Shown in pieces: positions 51,334-63,594 of a stretch of 64,000 nucleotides of DNA (its first letter is position 1; every line of letters begins with the position of its first letter). This DNA comes from Lasiosphaeria ovina (Eukaryota > Ascomycota > Sordariomycetes > Sordariales > Lasiosphaeriaceae), in contig JAULSN010000015.1 in the NCBI GenBank assembly GCA_033439765.1, positions 372,001 to 436,000 on the forward strand, read 5' to 3'. The notes beneath the pieces are model-generated. The model did no database searches and had not been told where the DNA came from. It saw only the letters and a list, made by a program, of their open reading frames with translations. Position numbers and translations under genes: made by a program.

Positions 51334-52567
51334 ATGCCCCTTGCTCTCACCATCAAGAAGATAGAAGGGAAGCCTGGACAGGTGTACTACCCGTAAGCTG
51401 CCTTGGCAACGCCCCCTACATTGCAATTATTAGGAGAAAGGTTGTGTACGCTGACATGGTCCGCCTTCGCCCCCTTTTTTTGAGGAAAACAGGCTCCAGC
51501 TCAATGAAGTGCCCAAGCCCAGCCCGGGCGCCAAGCAGCTGCTGGTCAGGCTGAAGGCGGCGTCGCTCAACCACCGCGACCTCTTCATCCGCCAGCATCT
51601 GTACCCGGGCATCTCGTTCGAGCACCCGCTCCTGGCCGACGGCTACGGCATCGTCGAGGCCGCCGGGCCCGGCTGCTCGTCGGACCTTGTCAACAAGGCG
51701 GTGCTGCTCACGCCCATGCGTGGCTGGGAGGCCGACCCGGCCGGCCCCGAGGTCCTCTCGGCCTACACCATCCTCGGGTCCAGCGTGCTCGACGACGCCG
51801 GCACCGCCCAGGACTACGTCGTCGTGCCCGAGGACGAGGTCGTGCGCGCCCCGGTCCACCTGACGCCCGCCGAGGCCGCGTCCCTGCCCCTCGTCGGGCT
51901 CACCGCCTGGCGCGCCTTCGCCACCAAGAGCGCCGCCGCCCGCCCCGGCACCAACATCCTCATCACGGGCATCGGCGGCGGCGTCGCCCTGCAGGCGCTG
52001 CAGTTCGCCGTGGCCACGGGCTGCAACGTGTTCGTGACGTCGAGCGACGACGCCAAGATCGCCCGCGCCGTCGCCGACCTCGGCGCCCGCGCAGGCGTCT
52101 CGTACCGCGCCCCCGACTGGGACCGCCAGCTGGCCAAGCTGTTGCCGGCCGACCGGCCCTACCTCGACGCCGTCATCGATGGCGCGGGCGGCGACGTCGT
52201 GGCGCGCACCGTGCGCCTGCTCAAGCCCGGCGGCGTTGTTGCGTGCTACGGCATGACGGCCGGCCCCAAGATGGACTGGCTCATGCAGGCCGTGCTCAAG
52301 AACGTCGAGCTGCGCGGCTGCACCATGGGCAGCAAGGCCGAGTTCCGCGCCATGGTCGACTTTGTCGGCGCTCACGGCATCCGACCCGTCGTCTCGCGCG
52401 TCGTGCAAGGCCTGCGTGATCTGGCTGCTATCGACGGCTTGTTCGAAGACATGAAGGCCGGCCGCCAGTTCGGGAAGCTGGCTGTTCTGATCGGCGACGA
52501 CGAGGGCGGGGAGGGAACTGAGGACGGTGACGCGGCGTCATCGTCGTCTTCGTCGCCGAAGCTCTGA
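51334..52567 (+). CDS. Zinc-type alcohol dehydrogenase-like / quinone-oxidoreductase-like MDR protein
   Basis: Two exons, 51334-51392 and 51493-52567, giving 377 aa. It belongs to the medium-chain dehydrogenase/reductase superfamily, close to the yogA / S. pombe C16A3.02c subgroup, and should use NAD(P)H on an unknown carbonyl or quinone substrate. The N-terminal GroES-like part has LVRLKAASLNHRDLFIRQ and the P-x-x-DG-x-G segment (LLADGYGIVEAAGPG). The Rossmann part has TNILITGIGGGVALQALQFA and DAVIDGAGGDVV. The usual zinc-ligand cysteines and the GHE motif are absent, so it is probably zinc-free. The last 30 residues are acidic and Ser-rich. Third positions are strongly GC-rich compared with neighbours, which may reflect high expression. 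Confidence 0.85.
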
Positions 52568-53155
52568 GGGTAAGGCTGCTATGGGTAGCGCGCGCTTGCT
52601 TGGTCCGGTTGGCTCTCGGGCGATAATGGTGAGGAATCTCTTTTTTATAATAATAAAGATGGTTATTTTCTCGACACAATGCTGCGGGGGACTACGAGTT
52701 CTTTGAGCTTGATTTTCTTGTAAGGCAAGTAAGAGAGGTAAATGGGAAACGATCAGGTGTACTGAAATGTTTAAGGAGCGTTGGTCACTTTTAACTCCAA
52801 GGCAGAAGCTTCAAACACCCTTGGCTGCAATAAATGCCTTCTGACTGCCGCAGAAGAAGGCTGGCCATTGCGGTTTCCGTTAGCAACGTGAGTGAAGTAC
52901 ACATATATCTGAAGAAAAAAATATGAAATTAACGTTTGTCAAGAGGAGAATGTTATAGTTTTTCTCGTCTTGCCTCCGTATAAACATACCTGAACTTGGT
53001 ACAATGACCGTAGGGTTTACGTGGAAGGTCGAGAGTTAGATTCAGTGACGGCAGATACCACCCAGACATAAATTGTGCTATTATTTCTCTCTCTCTCTCT
53101 CTCTCCCAGTCAGCAACTCTTTGCCCGGTCTTCCCAGACCCCGTCAAGCCCAGCA
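52568..53155. other. Intergenic region with a CT tract
   Basis: AT-rich downstream of the ADH-like gene. A (TC)10 tract at 53086-53105 ends in CCCAG and lies about 50 bp before the next start codon, so it is probably a leader sequence. No gene is seen. Confidence 0.5.
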
Positions 53156-54161
53156 ATGCTATCCGCACAGCACCACGCGTGCTACTGGGCAATCTCAGCC
53201 CTTGCAGCCACCACATGCCATGGCCTCGTCTCCATCCTCGGATGTCCCGCCTCGCTCTTCTACTGGCTTCTCTTGCTGCTGTCAGGGTACCCGCTCTCTA
53301 TCGTTCTAGACGGGCCTCACCGAGAACCCCGAGCCCTCTTCAGCCTGACCGTCGCTGGAGTCATCGTAGTCTCCTTGGGAGCCATCACCCAACACTTGAA
53401 TACTCCTGGGGCCGATCTGAGTCGGATCCAAGGCGCTCTCCATGCTCTCCTCGCCTTCTCCGTCCTTGGCACACTCGAGTCGATAAGACAAAATGTCAGT
53501 TATCGACCCTTTATCGAGACGATGTTGTAATGGTATCAGTACACTCTCGCTGACCTTGTAACAGAGATCTGATCTGGATCCCGCCATCTCCCCGTGCTTA
53601 TGTCGCTTCGGTACAGGACCTCGCACCGCTCTGGAGCCGCAGGGGTTGACATGGAAGTATTTACCCTTGTGGTCCTTGAAGTCCTTTTACGCCTATGGCT
53701 TCTTCCTTGCTGTGCTACTAGCCATCTCGACCTCGCTCGACCCTGGTTTGCGCCTGCTTCGAGTTTATGGGCCCGATCAAACGCTGGCCAGCCTCTCATT
53801 CGATCATTTGATACCGAAGGGCGACAGCCTTGTTAGCGTCGTAATTTTTCCCTTAGTCCTAGGTCCTTTTGCAGACCTGGCAGAAACGGTACGGCCATTT
53901 GTTTACCTTCTTTTCATTGCCGCCAAGCAGAGCCAACAAGTGCAGATATTCTACTGTGGTCCACAGGCGCCCGTTACCCCGTTGGATACCGTCTTCGAAG
54001 CAGTACGTTGGTCAGGGAGAACAATGGCACTTTGTGAGACAGGAGACACTACTAGGTTATTTCTGCTTGCTTATCTTGCGTGCTTGCCTGGCATGTGTTT
54101 AGGGGGGGGAAAGCGATCGCCAACAAAAGGGGTAGAACTGGCCAGGGTTAGGGCTATATAA
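53156..54161 (+). CDS. Multi-pass membrane protein of unknown family
   Basis: Two exons, 53156-53494 and 53565-54161, giving about 311 aa. The intron has a GTCAGT donor and a TAACAG acceptor and keeps the frame. Hydrophobic segments include WAISALAATTCHGLVSILG, SLFYWLLLLLSGYPLSIV, LFSLTVAGVIVVSLGAI, YGFFLAVLLAIST, VSVVIFPLVLGPFADLA and FVYLLFIAAK. At least five or six spans are likely. It somewhat resembles an N-terminal transmembrane region of a fungal ABC transporter, but no ATP-binding part follows, so it could be a truncated copy or a separate small family. The last 50 residues look less protein-like, so the true 3' end may lie near 54000 or use another intron. Confidence 0.45.
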
Positions 54162-54279
54162 GACAAATTTAAGCTAGCCTCAGGTAGGTACCTAGTCAGA
54201 AGATGCATTATCATGGCCCTCATGCACTGCAACCTAGTGAACAGATGAGCAAGAGAGGCCATATCTTTCTGTTTTCAGC

Positions 54280-54288
54280 ATATAAATA
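54280..54288 (+). promoter_or_regulatory. TATA-box-like element upstream of the RidA-family gene
   Basis: ATATAAATA lies roughly 70 bp before the start codon at 54358. Proposed from sequence and distance only. Confidence 0.35.
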
Positions 54289-54357
54289 AATCATCAAAAC
54301 GTATATACTTAACATAGGCCACCGCCTACACAAGACGACGACATACAAACCGAAGAC

Positions 54358-54872
54358 ATGGCATCACGGAAACTCATCAGCTCCGGATCGCCTTTCGAGT
54401 CCAAGATTGGTTACTCGAGGGCCGTGGTGAGTGGCGAGTTTGTGTTTGTGTCAGGGTGCACCGGGTACGGCATCTCTCGAGCTCTCGTTTCATGTTCTGC
54501 GATGGAAATGGAAACCAGACAGGGCTAATGACGGCCGTCGTGGTTATGGCAAGAAGATACGACTACAAGACTGGCAGCATATCCGACGACGTGGTCGAGC
54601 AGGCCGAGCAGTCCATGAAGAACATTGCGCTGGCCCTGTCCGAGGCCGGAGCCTCTATGAAGGACATTGTGAGGGTCCGGTACATCCTGCCAGACCGCGC
54701 CGACTTCGCCAGCACCTGGCCGGTGCTGCAGAAGTGGCTGCGCGACATACGCCCCGCGGCTACCATGATCCAGGCCGGGCTGATGGAAGAGATTATGAAG
54801 ATTGAGATCGAGGTGACGGCGAGGAAGACGGAGCAAACGACGCCCGAGGCAGACTTGTCCAACTGGCTGTGA
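54358..54872 (+). CDS. RidA/YjgF/UK114-family protein (reactive enamine/imine deaminase)
   Basis: Two exons, 54358-54464 and 54557-54872, giving 140 aa, a normal family length. RidA proteins are trimeric enzymes that hydrolyse reactive imine/enamine intermediates made by PLP enzymes. The family start is present (ISSGSPFESKIGYSRAVVSGEFVFVSGCTG), and the intron interrupts CTG|YDYKTG. The intron has a GTACGG donor and contains a GCTAATGAC branch-like sequence. The conserved VRVRYILPDR arginine and the C-terminal IEIEVTA strand are visible. No mitochondrial presequence is apparent, so it is probably cytosolic. Confidence 0.9.
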
Positions 54873-55551
54873 TTGACAGGAAATGAAGCGCGCCAGTGAG
54901 GGAGTGAAGTGGAGGTTGCCTACCGATTACTAGAAATTCAATTACCTTGGTCACCTCCCTTTCGTCAATTCCATGCATCCATACCTTGAACGCCCAGAAA
55001 GACAGTTCCCACCGTCCCAAGTTTTACCTGGATCCTTCTTCCTCTTCCTGGCCGCTGACAAGATCCAAAACCTAACCCCACTGGGCGCACAAGCCACAAA
55101 ATGAGGTCGGGTGGGTCAAACCCTAAATTGGAGGGAACCCTGAGGCCCGTCCCACATCCCGCGCTAACTTGGCAGGCGCGGTACATACGTAGTTTGCTTG
55201 GTCTTTGGTACGGATAGTGCGGGGCAAGGCTGAGCTTCCCACTGCAGCCCTGCATCTGCTGCCACTGCTCAATGGCCGTCCGCTGAAGCCCGAACACTGC
55301 TTCCTCTTCACCCACCAAGCAACTTCAATCCCTCCCGACCCGGCAACGAAAGCTACGGCATAGATTCCGACTCGGGAGTTGGAGCACAGTCTGGGAATTA
55401 CCGCCGTATAGTCTTTCCTTTTCAACCAGAGAAACCTCCAGTTTCCCCAAGCACACGACACACGACAAGGGCTTGCCTTGCCTGAGGGAGGAGGAGCTTG
55501 TCCCGAGATCGAGACGCGCGCGGGCAGCTAGCTGCCGATCAGAATACCAAG
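54873..55551. other. Intergenic region upstream of csn6
   Basis: No gene seen. It holds the RidA-family gene's 3' end and the csn6 promoter. Confidence 0.55.
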
Positions 55552-56918
55552 ATGCCTTACAAAGTAGTTGACGACAAAGCAGTTGACGACAAAGTAGTCA
55601 ACGAACTCATCTCGGCCCAGCCATCGTCAGACTCAGGCCTCCAGGTCGCTTTACACCCCCTGCCCATTCTAGAGATCTCCGACTACATCACGCGCAGCTC
55701 TCAGCGAGGCCACAGGGGCGCCATTGTCGGCGCCTTGCTCGGCCAGCAAAATGGCCGCGAGATCACTATCGAGCACAGCTTCAGCTGCAAGACGGCCAAG
55801 AATCAGGATGGGTTCTACGAGCTCGATTTCCAGTGGTTCCAGGGTCGTCTCGAGCAGAGTCGGTGCCCCCCTTCGCCCGCCCACCATGGCCGCGGTTTAC
55901 TTATACTGATTGTACCCATTATCTAGTGAAACTCGTGCACAAAGACCGGAGTCTTGATCTCGTCGGGTGGTATTCGCTTGTAGACAAAACCGGCCCAACA
56001 CCATTACATCTGCCAATCCACCAACAAATCATTGGCCACAACGAGTCTGCCATTTTGCTCGGCATTCATGTTTTCGAGATTGGGCGCCCAGCCGCTGGGG
56101 ATTCGCTGCCCCTTACAATCTACGAGAGCAACTTGGAAGCCGACGGCCAGCCTACTAAGAGCGACGGCGATGACGAAGACAAGGAAATGAAGGATCCCGA
56201 GGTCCACCCCGCCAAGCAGGTCCTTAGGTTCCGCGAGCTCCCGTACAGCACCGAGATCGGCGAGGCCGAGATGATCTCTATGCAGTTCATCCGCGAGGGC
56301 GGTGCCAACGCCACAGTCAACGACCGGGAGAAGCGCATCCTCGAACAGTTTGAGAGGAAGGTGGCCGTTGATGACGGAAAGGGGAAGCGGCGTGCTGTGA
56401 CACGCGAGAACACAAAGTCGACGGCGGCAAACCCCGACGCGAATCTCACAAAAGACGAAGCCGAGTACATGTCGGCGCTGCAGGCCAAGTTCAACGCCGT
56501 CAAGATGATGAAGTCTCGGGTCGACCTCGTGGTGGCCTACTTGGAAAAGCTCCCGCCCGACTTCGTCTCGGGTAGGCTGAACACCGGAGACGCCGCCCAG
56601 GTGGCGCAGTCCTCGGCTGGGAAGTATACCGCCCCTTCAAACAACATACTGCGGCGGATCAACGCCCTCGTCACAAATCTAGGGCTGGCATCGTCTGAAC
56701 AGCGACTAAAAGACATGGAAAAGGAGGTCCTGAAGGAGACAAACGACGTCAAGCTGATCGCGCTCATATCCGATATTCTGTCTAGCGCTGCCGAGATTCG
56801 TGAGGCTGGCAAGAGATTTGCAATCGTCGAATCCGCCAAAGTCCAACGGTCGCGGCAAAGCCAAACGGAACAGAACATGGGTATGGACTATCCCCGTGGC
56901 GCAGTAGATATGTTGTAG
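55552..56918 (+). CDS. csn6: COP9 signalosome subunit 6 (MPN-domain protein)
   Basis: Two exons, 55552-55858 and 55927-56918, giving 432 aa. CSN6 is the non-catalytic MPN partner of CSN5 in the complex that removes NEDD8 from cullins. The first exon encodes a near-perfect tandem at the N-terminus (AVDDK/VVDDK). The MPN core follows at about 35-170, with LQVALHPLPILEISDYITR, GAIVGALLGQQNGREITIEHSF, DLVGWYSL and HNESAILLGIHV. The JAMM metal motif (E...HxHx7SxxD) is absent, as expected. The rest is helical, with a charged loop (SDGDDEDKEMKD) and a C-terminal helix pair. The donor of the single intron is GTCGGT. Cullin-1, the complex's substrate, is encoded at 31896-34554. Confidence 0.93.
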
Positions 56919-58351
56919 GTTTTTAGATGAGCTGGGAGGATAGAGGGAGAACCTAGTATCTACCTATACCAGAGAACTGTGGTCTCTCTCTATTTACATG
57001 GAGGTGATGAAGGCATAAACGTTGCATCTGCATGGCGTGTCAAGGCATTCTTTCAGAGGAGGAATACTACCTAGCCACCTTCACACTGCCGCAGAGTGCT
57101 GTCGGCGCCTGCGGGAGCTCTTCTACTTGGAGAAGCTTGCACTGCGTCGTAGCCAAGTCGGAGGAAGCCGTGTGTGCAACAAGCAGCATAGAGATAGCCA
57201 GGAATGCCTATCAGGGATATGGTGCTTGGCTAGGAGTTAGTCTAACGAGTAAACAATTCCGTAAATTTGGCCAAAAATCCTCTTTGGCGAGAGTCGCTGG
57301 GCGTTTAGAGCGGTGAATAAGGTCCGCCTCCTCCTTTGAAGATAAAGATGTCACTACATATATGTGAAATACTCCCAACTTGGCTCGATGACACTCTAAT
57401 ACTGCTCTCTGCCTCTCGAGCCATTCTGGATCTAAAGGTATCACTTAATTTCTTTTTCTTTGAGATCACTTTTTTCTGTTCGTTAACTCCATAGAGGAGC
57501 GGCTTCCACACGCACTTGATCAGTGCTCACTCGTGTCAATTTGATATGTACACCAAGCAGGGTAGGAGGACATTAAGGAGTGGTGAGTCGCATAATGATC
57601 AGGCGTAGAGTTGAGTTGAGGCGCTGATAATTCCAAGCCAATGAATAGGTAGTTGCTGAGGAACGAACCAACCACACACACGTGTCAAAGTGGATGGATG
57701 GGGGGTGGGATGGCGGTACATAAAAGCCGAAAAGAAAATCAAAAGAAAATCTTAGTTCACAAGTAAATAGGTATCTCCACGGTACGGTCTGTCTATGTGT
57801 CCGTTCCCCGCCGCCGTCACCTATCTTCTCTTCTCTTGGTCCGCCGCCACCCAAGTCTCTGCGCCTTTCTGCCTGTTGTTGCCCTGTCTGTCTTCGTATC
57901 GGCCGTTGAAAAAGAAAGAGAAAAGATAAAGACGTTGCGCGAGAAAAAGGAGTAGCTAAAGAAATACTAGTCGCACTATCCCGTAAAATCGTCCTGAAGA
58001 GGAAGAAAAGAACCGCAAAAAAAAATAGAAATGTCTCGCACTCTACCAAAAGAAAATGTAATGAAAAAAAGAGAAAAATGATACATAGGAGCCCTGAGTC
58101 ATAGATAGAAAAGAGAAGGGCACCATGGGAAAAAGACGAACATGACTGAAAGAAAATTGCCGTTTCATTAATTCCTTCCCACCGACTCTTTCAACCCTCG
58201 CCATAAGTTGTGTTCATCCCAAACTTCTTTGTACCCGCCCCAACCCGTCCAGTCTATATCGCCATTGCTCCATCACCAAGAAAACACGCATACGTACCAC
58301 AGCTGTAATGAAACCTTGACGAGTAGGAAAAAATAAAATAAAAATGGGAGA
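56919..58351. other. Convergent intergenic region between csn6 and the polyol-dehydrogenase-like gene
   Basis: AT-rich with many A-runs (57900-58080). A 94-codon frame at 57032-57316 has no family resemblance. No gene is supported. Confidence 0.5.
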
Positions 58352-59899
58352 TTAGGTCTCAATAACAACCTTGAGGACTAGGTTGCCGTTGTCGTCTACT
58401 GTGCGGCTAGCCAGTTCGAACGCGCCTTTGGCGGCGTGTAGGCCTTTGAACCGATGTGTGACCATATCATCCAGGCTGGGAAGAATGGACCCGGGGCCGC
58501 CGCGCTGCTGGGCACAGAGGAGCCGAATACCGGTGGCATACGTGTTGGCGTAGCGGAAGATACCAAGTATGTCAATCTCGCGGAGGTGAGCTACCGACAT
58601 GGGCAGGGTCTGTATTGGTGTGCCCATTCCAACCATGATGACCTTGCCGCCGGGACGGGTGGCATAGAGGGACGTGTGCATGCAGATCTCCTTGCCAGTA
58701 CACTCAAAGGTGACGTCAACACCATCGTCCTCATCATCGGCAAGGAGGCTGGTGGGACCGGCGTGTGTCAGCGACAGCATGTCGGCGGCGAGCAGCTTGG
58801 CCGAGTCGAGCTGGCTCTGAAATGAGAGAGTACTCGCTGGCGTCATGACGCCGGCGTCGAACGGAGTTGACGTGCCCGAGTTGCTGCTGTTGTAAATCGA
58901 CGAGCTGCTTGACGATGTGTGGAGCGGCCGCGGCACGACGTAGCCGTGAGTCGCAAACCCCCGGGAGATGGCGTAGTCGACCCGGCCCTGGTCAACATCT
59001 GCGATGGTCACGGCCGCACAGCCGGACTGCCGGGCCATGGCTGCCGTGAGGAGGCCAACGGTGCCCGCTCCAATGACCAAGGCTGTAGATCCAGGGGCTG
59101 GGGTAGCCCGATTAACAGCATGGATGGCAACCGAAAGCGGCTCGAGCAGAGCAGCTGCGTCAAACGAGACGTTTTCAGGGAGTCTAAGTAGGGAGATGTT
59201 AGTACTTGCCGCATGAAGTGTTGTCTTCGGGGGGACTAACTTATGGCACCAAATGGCTGGGTGATTGATGCGCTCTTGGAGCGTGCCCTGGAAATGGGGG
59301 ACCGATTTGGCGCTACTCCTAAACCTCATGCGCTTACAAAGGTTGTATCTGCCTTTACGGCAGATACCACACTGGCCACAGGGCACGCCAACCTCGAGGG
59401 CCACGCGGTCACCGATGCTGAAGCCCAAGACTTGAGGCCCAACGGCGACAACGGTGCCAGAGGACTCATGGCCGAGCGACAGGGGCATGCAGGCGCAGAG
59501 GTCGCCATTGGCAAATTTCTTGTAATAGGAAACGTCAGACCCGCAGATTCCCGTGGTCTTGACCGCAATCTGCAGCTCGCCGATGCTGGGTTCCTCGATA
59601 GTTCGGCGCTCCTGAGGTTGAAGGATGTTGTCAGCAAACCCAACGACGGGTACCGAGGGGGTGGATAAAATCTCCTAGCGAGCGAGGCGGGTCCAAAAAT
59701 AACGAGGCCCGACCCCTTTTTTCGTGTAACCGTAAGATCTGAGATCTTGGGGGGCAGAACAGGGGGGTGAGAGGAGAGAGAGGGAGTTTACCAATCGCAA
59801 ATCCTGTGGGCCATGCAGGACAGATGCATTAATGGTTGAAGCTTTCGAGGTGACGGGTAGATGCATTGGCGCCGTCTCACCAGTCGCGGAGGGCGCCAT
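58352..59899 (-). CDS. Sorbitol/xylitol-dehydrogenase-like zinc MDR enzyme with a large insert
   Basis: Three exons on the minus strand: 59899-59792, 59611-59241 and 59183-58352, giving 436 aa. The family oxidises polyols such as sorbitol or xylitol with NAD+. Visible are the catalytic-zinc Cys in TGICGSD (Cys59), GHESSG with the next zinc ligands, and a complete structural-zinc loop CGQCGICRKGRYNLC. The substrate-lobe ALLEPLSVAIHAVNRA and the coenzyme motif VIGAGTVGLLTAAMARQSG follow, with IADVDQGR suggesting NAD preference. After the Rossmann helix there is a Ser/Thr-rich insertion of about 55 residues (from PRPLHTSSSSSS to LLAADM). It is absent from ordinary family members of about 350-380 aa and explains the extra length. 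The substrate is uncertain. Confidence 0.85.
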
Positions 59900-60840
59900 C
59901 TTGAGGGGATGACGACGAGGGCGTGGGATGGGAGTGGGATGCACAAGTGGGATAGTATGGGGTTGGCTTGAGGGTAGGGCGAGACAAGGCAGCGGGACAG
60001 CGGGATTGGCTCAGGAGCTGGCCAGAGAGGGGCGTCCCCGTGGGGTCACGGTGCCCGGGAGCACAGCTGAGGACGTAGTCTAACGTCTTGCCTGCTCGTC
60101 AAGGCAGGTCTGGTGCGGCTCTACCTCGACACCAATAAAGGGGGGGAGGAGGAGGAGGGGGGACGGGCCAGGGGCGTGGTTGAGGGCGGAGTTGGCGCAC
60201 AATAGGCGGCGGGCAATAACCAAAGGCCTCCAACAGGCAGAGTAGGCAGTCTGGGAACCGGCGAGCGAGAAGGTTCTCGGAAGACTCTGAGTAGTAAAGA
60301 GATTCAAAGAGCCTGGCGGACTGGGCCAAGGGGAAAGGCCGAGCGAGAATGGGGGGAGATGTAGCAAAACTGGCGAAAGCCACGAGCTCAAGGACAGGTG
60401 CCGGGAAGGACCCCCACACTTAAATATGATATTGACGGTTTGACCGCCATGACATGAATCACTGACGTGCTGCTGTGTGCCAATCCGAGATGGACGTGGT
60501 CCAGGGTTCGAGAAGCTAGGAGGGAACGGAGGCTCGAGGGAACGGCAAGGCACAGGGGCGGACGTGAAGGCGGTTCTGGCTTGGAGCCAAAGCATTACGC
60601 CGTCCAAGCTTCACCAGTTAGATATCGACTAGTTATCTCGCTGGGGGAGGAAGAGGCTCAGAGAAGCCCCATAATCTCGGGAGAACTACATGCAAGCAGG
60701 TTAGCGACCAGACAACCAGGACGCTCCTTCGGCAGGATAACCCATTATCCATGTCCATTGACGTTGGACGGCATGGCAGGGTAGGGGAGCTGTCAACGCC
60801 AGAGCCAGGGCGAGAGTCAGACCTAGAGCCATAGTTAGAG

Positions 60841-60881
60841 GAGCCAAAGCCAGGGGAGCCAAGGCCAGAGCCAGAGCAGAT

Positions 60882-60918
<37 letters not shown>

Positions 60919-60950
60919 CAGAACCAGATCCAGAGCTTCAGCCGGAGCCG
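60841..60950. repeat. Imperfect (CCAGAG)n hexamer array
   Basis: About 110 bp of tandem CCAGAG/CCAAAG/CCAGGG units with small variants, in noncoding DNA. Confidence 0.9.
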
Positions 60951-61882
60951 GAGTCGAGCTGCAGGTGCTCATAAGACTCCACCAGCGCCACATATTGCGC
61001 CCGGAGCAGCACATCACTCGAGACCTAGAAGCACAAAGCCCTTCTTCTGCAGACCGTCTAGGTACGGTAATATTTTGTTACACAGTAAGTCTCCAAGGTC
61101 AAGGGGCAGCCATTGGCAACCCACAACTAAGCCCGACTTACGGGACCGGCGGGATACGTACCGCGGCCCCTGTCCTTGGTCAAGCTAGGGACTCCATGCG
61201 CGTAGCTGTCCCGGCCTTAGCTTGGGGTGCAAGGCGGCATGGTTGCACTTTGGACCTAGTAGGGACATACATACATAGCTTACCCTAGGTACCGTACTGG
61301 GACAGCACTGTACCGGAGACGGGGGTGTGCGAGTGGTGATGGGCGCCAGCGAGGCCCAGTTCAGGAGCAAAAAGCGGGAGCTCTGGGGGCGAGGGTCTTT
61401 CCTGTCTGGGGCAGTCTGAGCCGTCCGGGTGGAGCGCTGGCGCTGGCGAGCAAGTTCAAACTCTGGCCGCACGAATTGTGTGCTTTCCGAGCGAGACGAG
61501 CTGCGGGTGCCGGGGCCGCGATGCAGGCGGTATCGAGGTTTGCTTCCATGCAGCAGCCATGCAGATACTTGTGTACTTGACCGCTAGGACGGTATAATCT
61601 AGTTCGGGCGGCGCGGGAGGGTGGGGTTCGAGAGAGATGCTAGCACTAAGACGACGACGTATGCCGCCCAATGTTTCGTGCATACAGCCATCAACTCGCC
61701 GTCCACCGTTCAGGCCGTTGAGGCAACCAAACCGCCTTGGCGCGAGCAGGCGGTAGAGACAGGTACGGTACCTCGTAGGAAGGTACACAGCTAGTCGAGC
61801 TACACTCTGCGACATCATGTAAGTGATGGCGAACATGTAACCCCAGAGACCGGCAGCCGCCCACCCGGGCGATGGATGGCGG

Positions 61883-61926
61883 GGCATGAGCATGGGCATG
61901 AGCATGGGAATGGGAATGGGAATGGG
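61883..61926. repeat. GCATGA/GCATGG/GAATGG hexamer array
   Basis: Tandem related hexamers (GCATGAGCATGGGCATGAGC, then GGAATG x3) in noncoding DNA. Confidence 0.85.
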
Positions 61927-63442
61927 GGACTAGTATGGAGGTATGGAAAGGTTGGAGATTGGAGAAGGACCAAAGGAGCTTTGGGGCAGAGAAGCATCGT
62001 GTCGCGAGTGGTGAGACAGAGGCAAAGAATGCACATCCATCCAATGCTAATAAGGTAGGAGTGCGGTCCAGGCAATATCAGACGGAACCAACCTACCAGC
62101 CTAGTCCCGATGTTCCAGCCCTTAGCGAGGCGGCGCAACTCCCGGCTGCTGGTGAAAGCTCCCGGGAATATGATGTTATATCATATATGCAGTGGCGTCG
62201 TCCCGTTTTTTCTTCTTCTTCTATCTCTCTCTCTCGTCACCTCTCCGCTCGAAGCCCTTGCTCCTTTTTTCACCTCTCTTTCTCTCCATACCCCAGGGCA
62301 TTCCTCGTTTCGCGTTTCGACGGTGCGTAAGAAGAGGGTGTGCAATTCCTATGCTGGGTGCGGAACCGGCTCACCACTCCCGTCACGATCACGGAGCATT
62401 CGTATCGACATCGCTGCGAGTGAGGCGTCGGTGGAAGGGAGGGGCGGGTTGTCAAGATACTGGACCAGAGAAGTGCAGGGGTTCCAGAGGCCAGTGTGAG
62501 TGGGCCTGAGATGTTCGCGCATCTGGGCTGCGAATTGCGTCGATGACGAGGGCTGTCGGTACCCCCCATGTACTGTATTGTACAGTAGGTGCTGCTATGT
62601 AGTACGTAGATGGGAGACGGGAGTTGGAACCCAAGACAGCGGCAGAAGAAAAAAGAGCGGCCTGGAATCTAGAAAAAACCAAATGATCGGAAGCTCAGTC
62701 GAAGAAGGAGCAACCAAACAGTGAAAATACGGATGCCTTGGCACGACAGAGCGTGCCTTCCCAAGACGGATTTGAACTCGAGTCTCAAGTCAGGTAAGGG
62801 AAGGTACATACCGTATCTAAGGTACCTTAGGCATTGGATTTGGAAGTTTCCAAGAGGCAGACCCGCTTGGAAGAAGAAAAGAAACACACGTACGAAGTAC
62901 ACACAACCTAAAGGGAAACTCGGCAAAAGAAATACCTACGCCATCCCCACGTTGCTCGGCTCACTTCCATTTTATGTCTCACTTTTGCCTGCCGTTAGCG
63001 GTTGAAGCCACCATTGCGCCTCTTTTCGGCAGCTGTAAACCCCAACTCTATCTCGACTTCATTTCCAACAAAAAAAACACCTCACTACATCCATCTTCCA
63101 CAAAAACCAGAACTCGCCGGCGAAAAGGAGAGCGACTGCAGTGGCAGCGGATGTTGCAAGCGCCACAACGCACCATCTCGGGTAACCACCTACCTAGCTC
63201 AGGTAGGTAGGTGCCTTAGGTATGTGGTGATGTATGTACGTACGGATATGCACTTACGGCCAGAAGACACCAACAAACAGCCCAGGCTGCCAACTCGACC
63301 GCCGATTGCGCAGAGCGAGCGAGCGAGCGAGAGAGCCGCTGGCTGGACTATTCGCCCGCCTCGCACTCAACTCACGCACACCGGGCCATGCCATTCCTTG
63401 CTCCAGGAAGCCACTACTGCTACACCCGGAACGACGAGTAGG

Positions 63443-63503
63443 GCCAGCCAGCAGGAGCACCAGCAGGAGCACCAGCAGGAGCACCAGCAGGAGCACCAGC
63501 AGG
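63443..63503. repeat. Tandem 12-mer array, unit CAGCAGGAGCAC, about five copies
   Basis: Near-perfect copies lie about 90 bp upstream of the ATG at 63595. One frame would read as Gln-Gln-Glu-His repeats, but that frame continues into sequence without family resemblance, so I treat the array as leader DNA. Confidence 0.93.
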
Positions 63504-63594
63504 AGCATCAGAGCAGCACCAGCAGCTTGCAGCTGAAGTTGCACTACCTCAACATCGATCCCCCATCTAAGCTATCTCCTTCCTGCCTGTCGCA

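Larger units (their letters stand above)
59900..63594. other. Long intergenic region with several tandem repeats
   Basis: The proximal part is the promoter of the polyol-dehydrogenase-like gene. Frames at 60080-60607, 61456-61905 and 61935-62330 have no family-like sequence. AGGTA/TACCT motifs are dense near 61282-61293, 62792-62831 and 63188-63222. Confidence 0.5.

Noticed and set aside
51416..52408. 330-codon minus-strand frame
   Set aside because: It is the mirror of the GC-rich ADH-like coding sequence, and its His/Gly/Ala-rich translation is typical of an antisense shadow.
57032..57316. 94-codon plus-strand frame after csn6
   Set aside because: Short, unsupported by splice context or family match, and lies in the csn6 3' region.
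62761..62800. Possible tRNA T-arm (reverse strand, GAGTTCAAATCCG)
   Set aside because: The bases around the loop do not pair as a five-base stem, and no acceptor or anticodon arm is found nearby.
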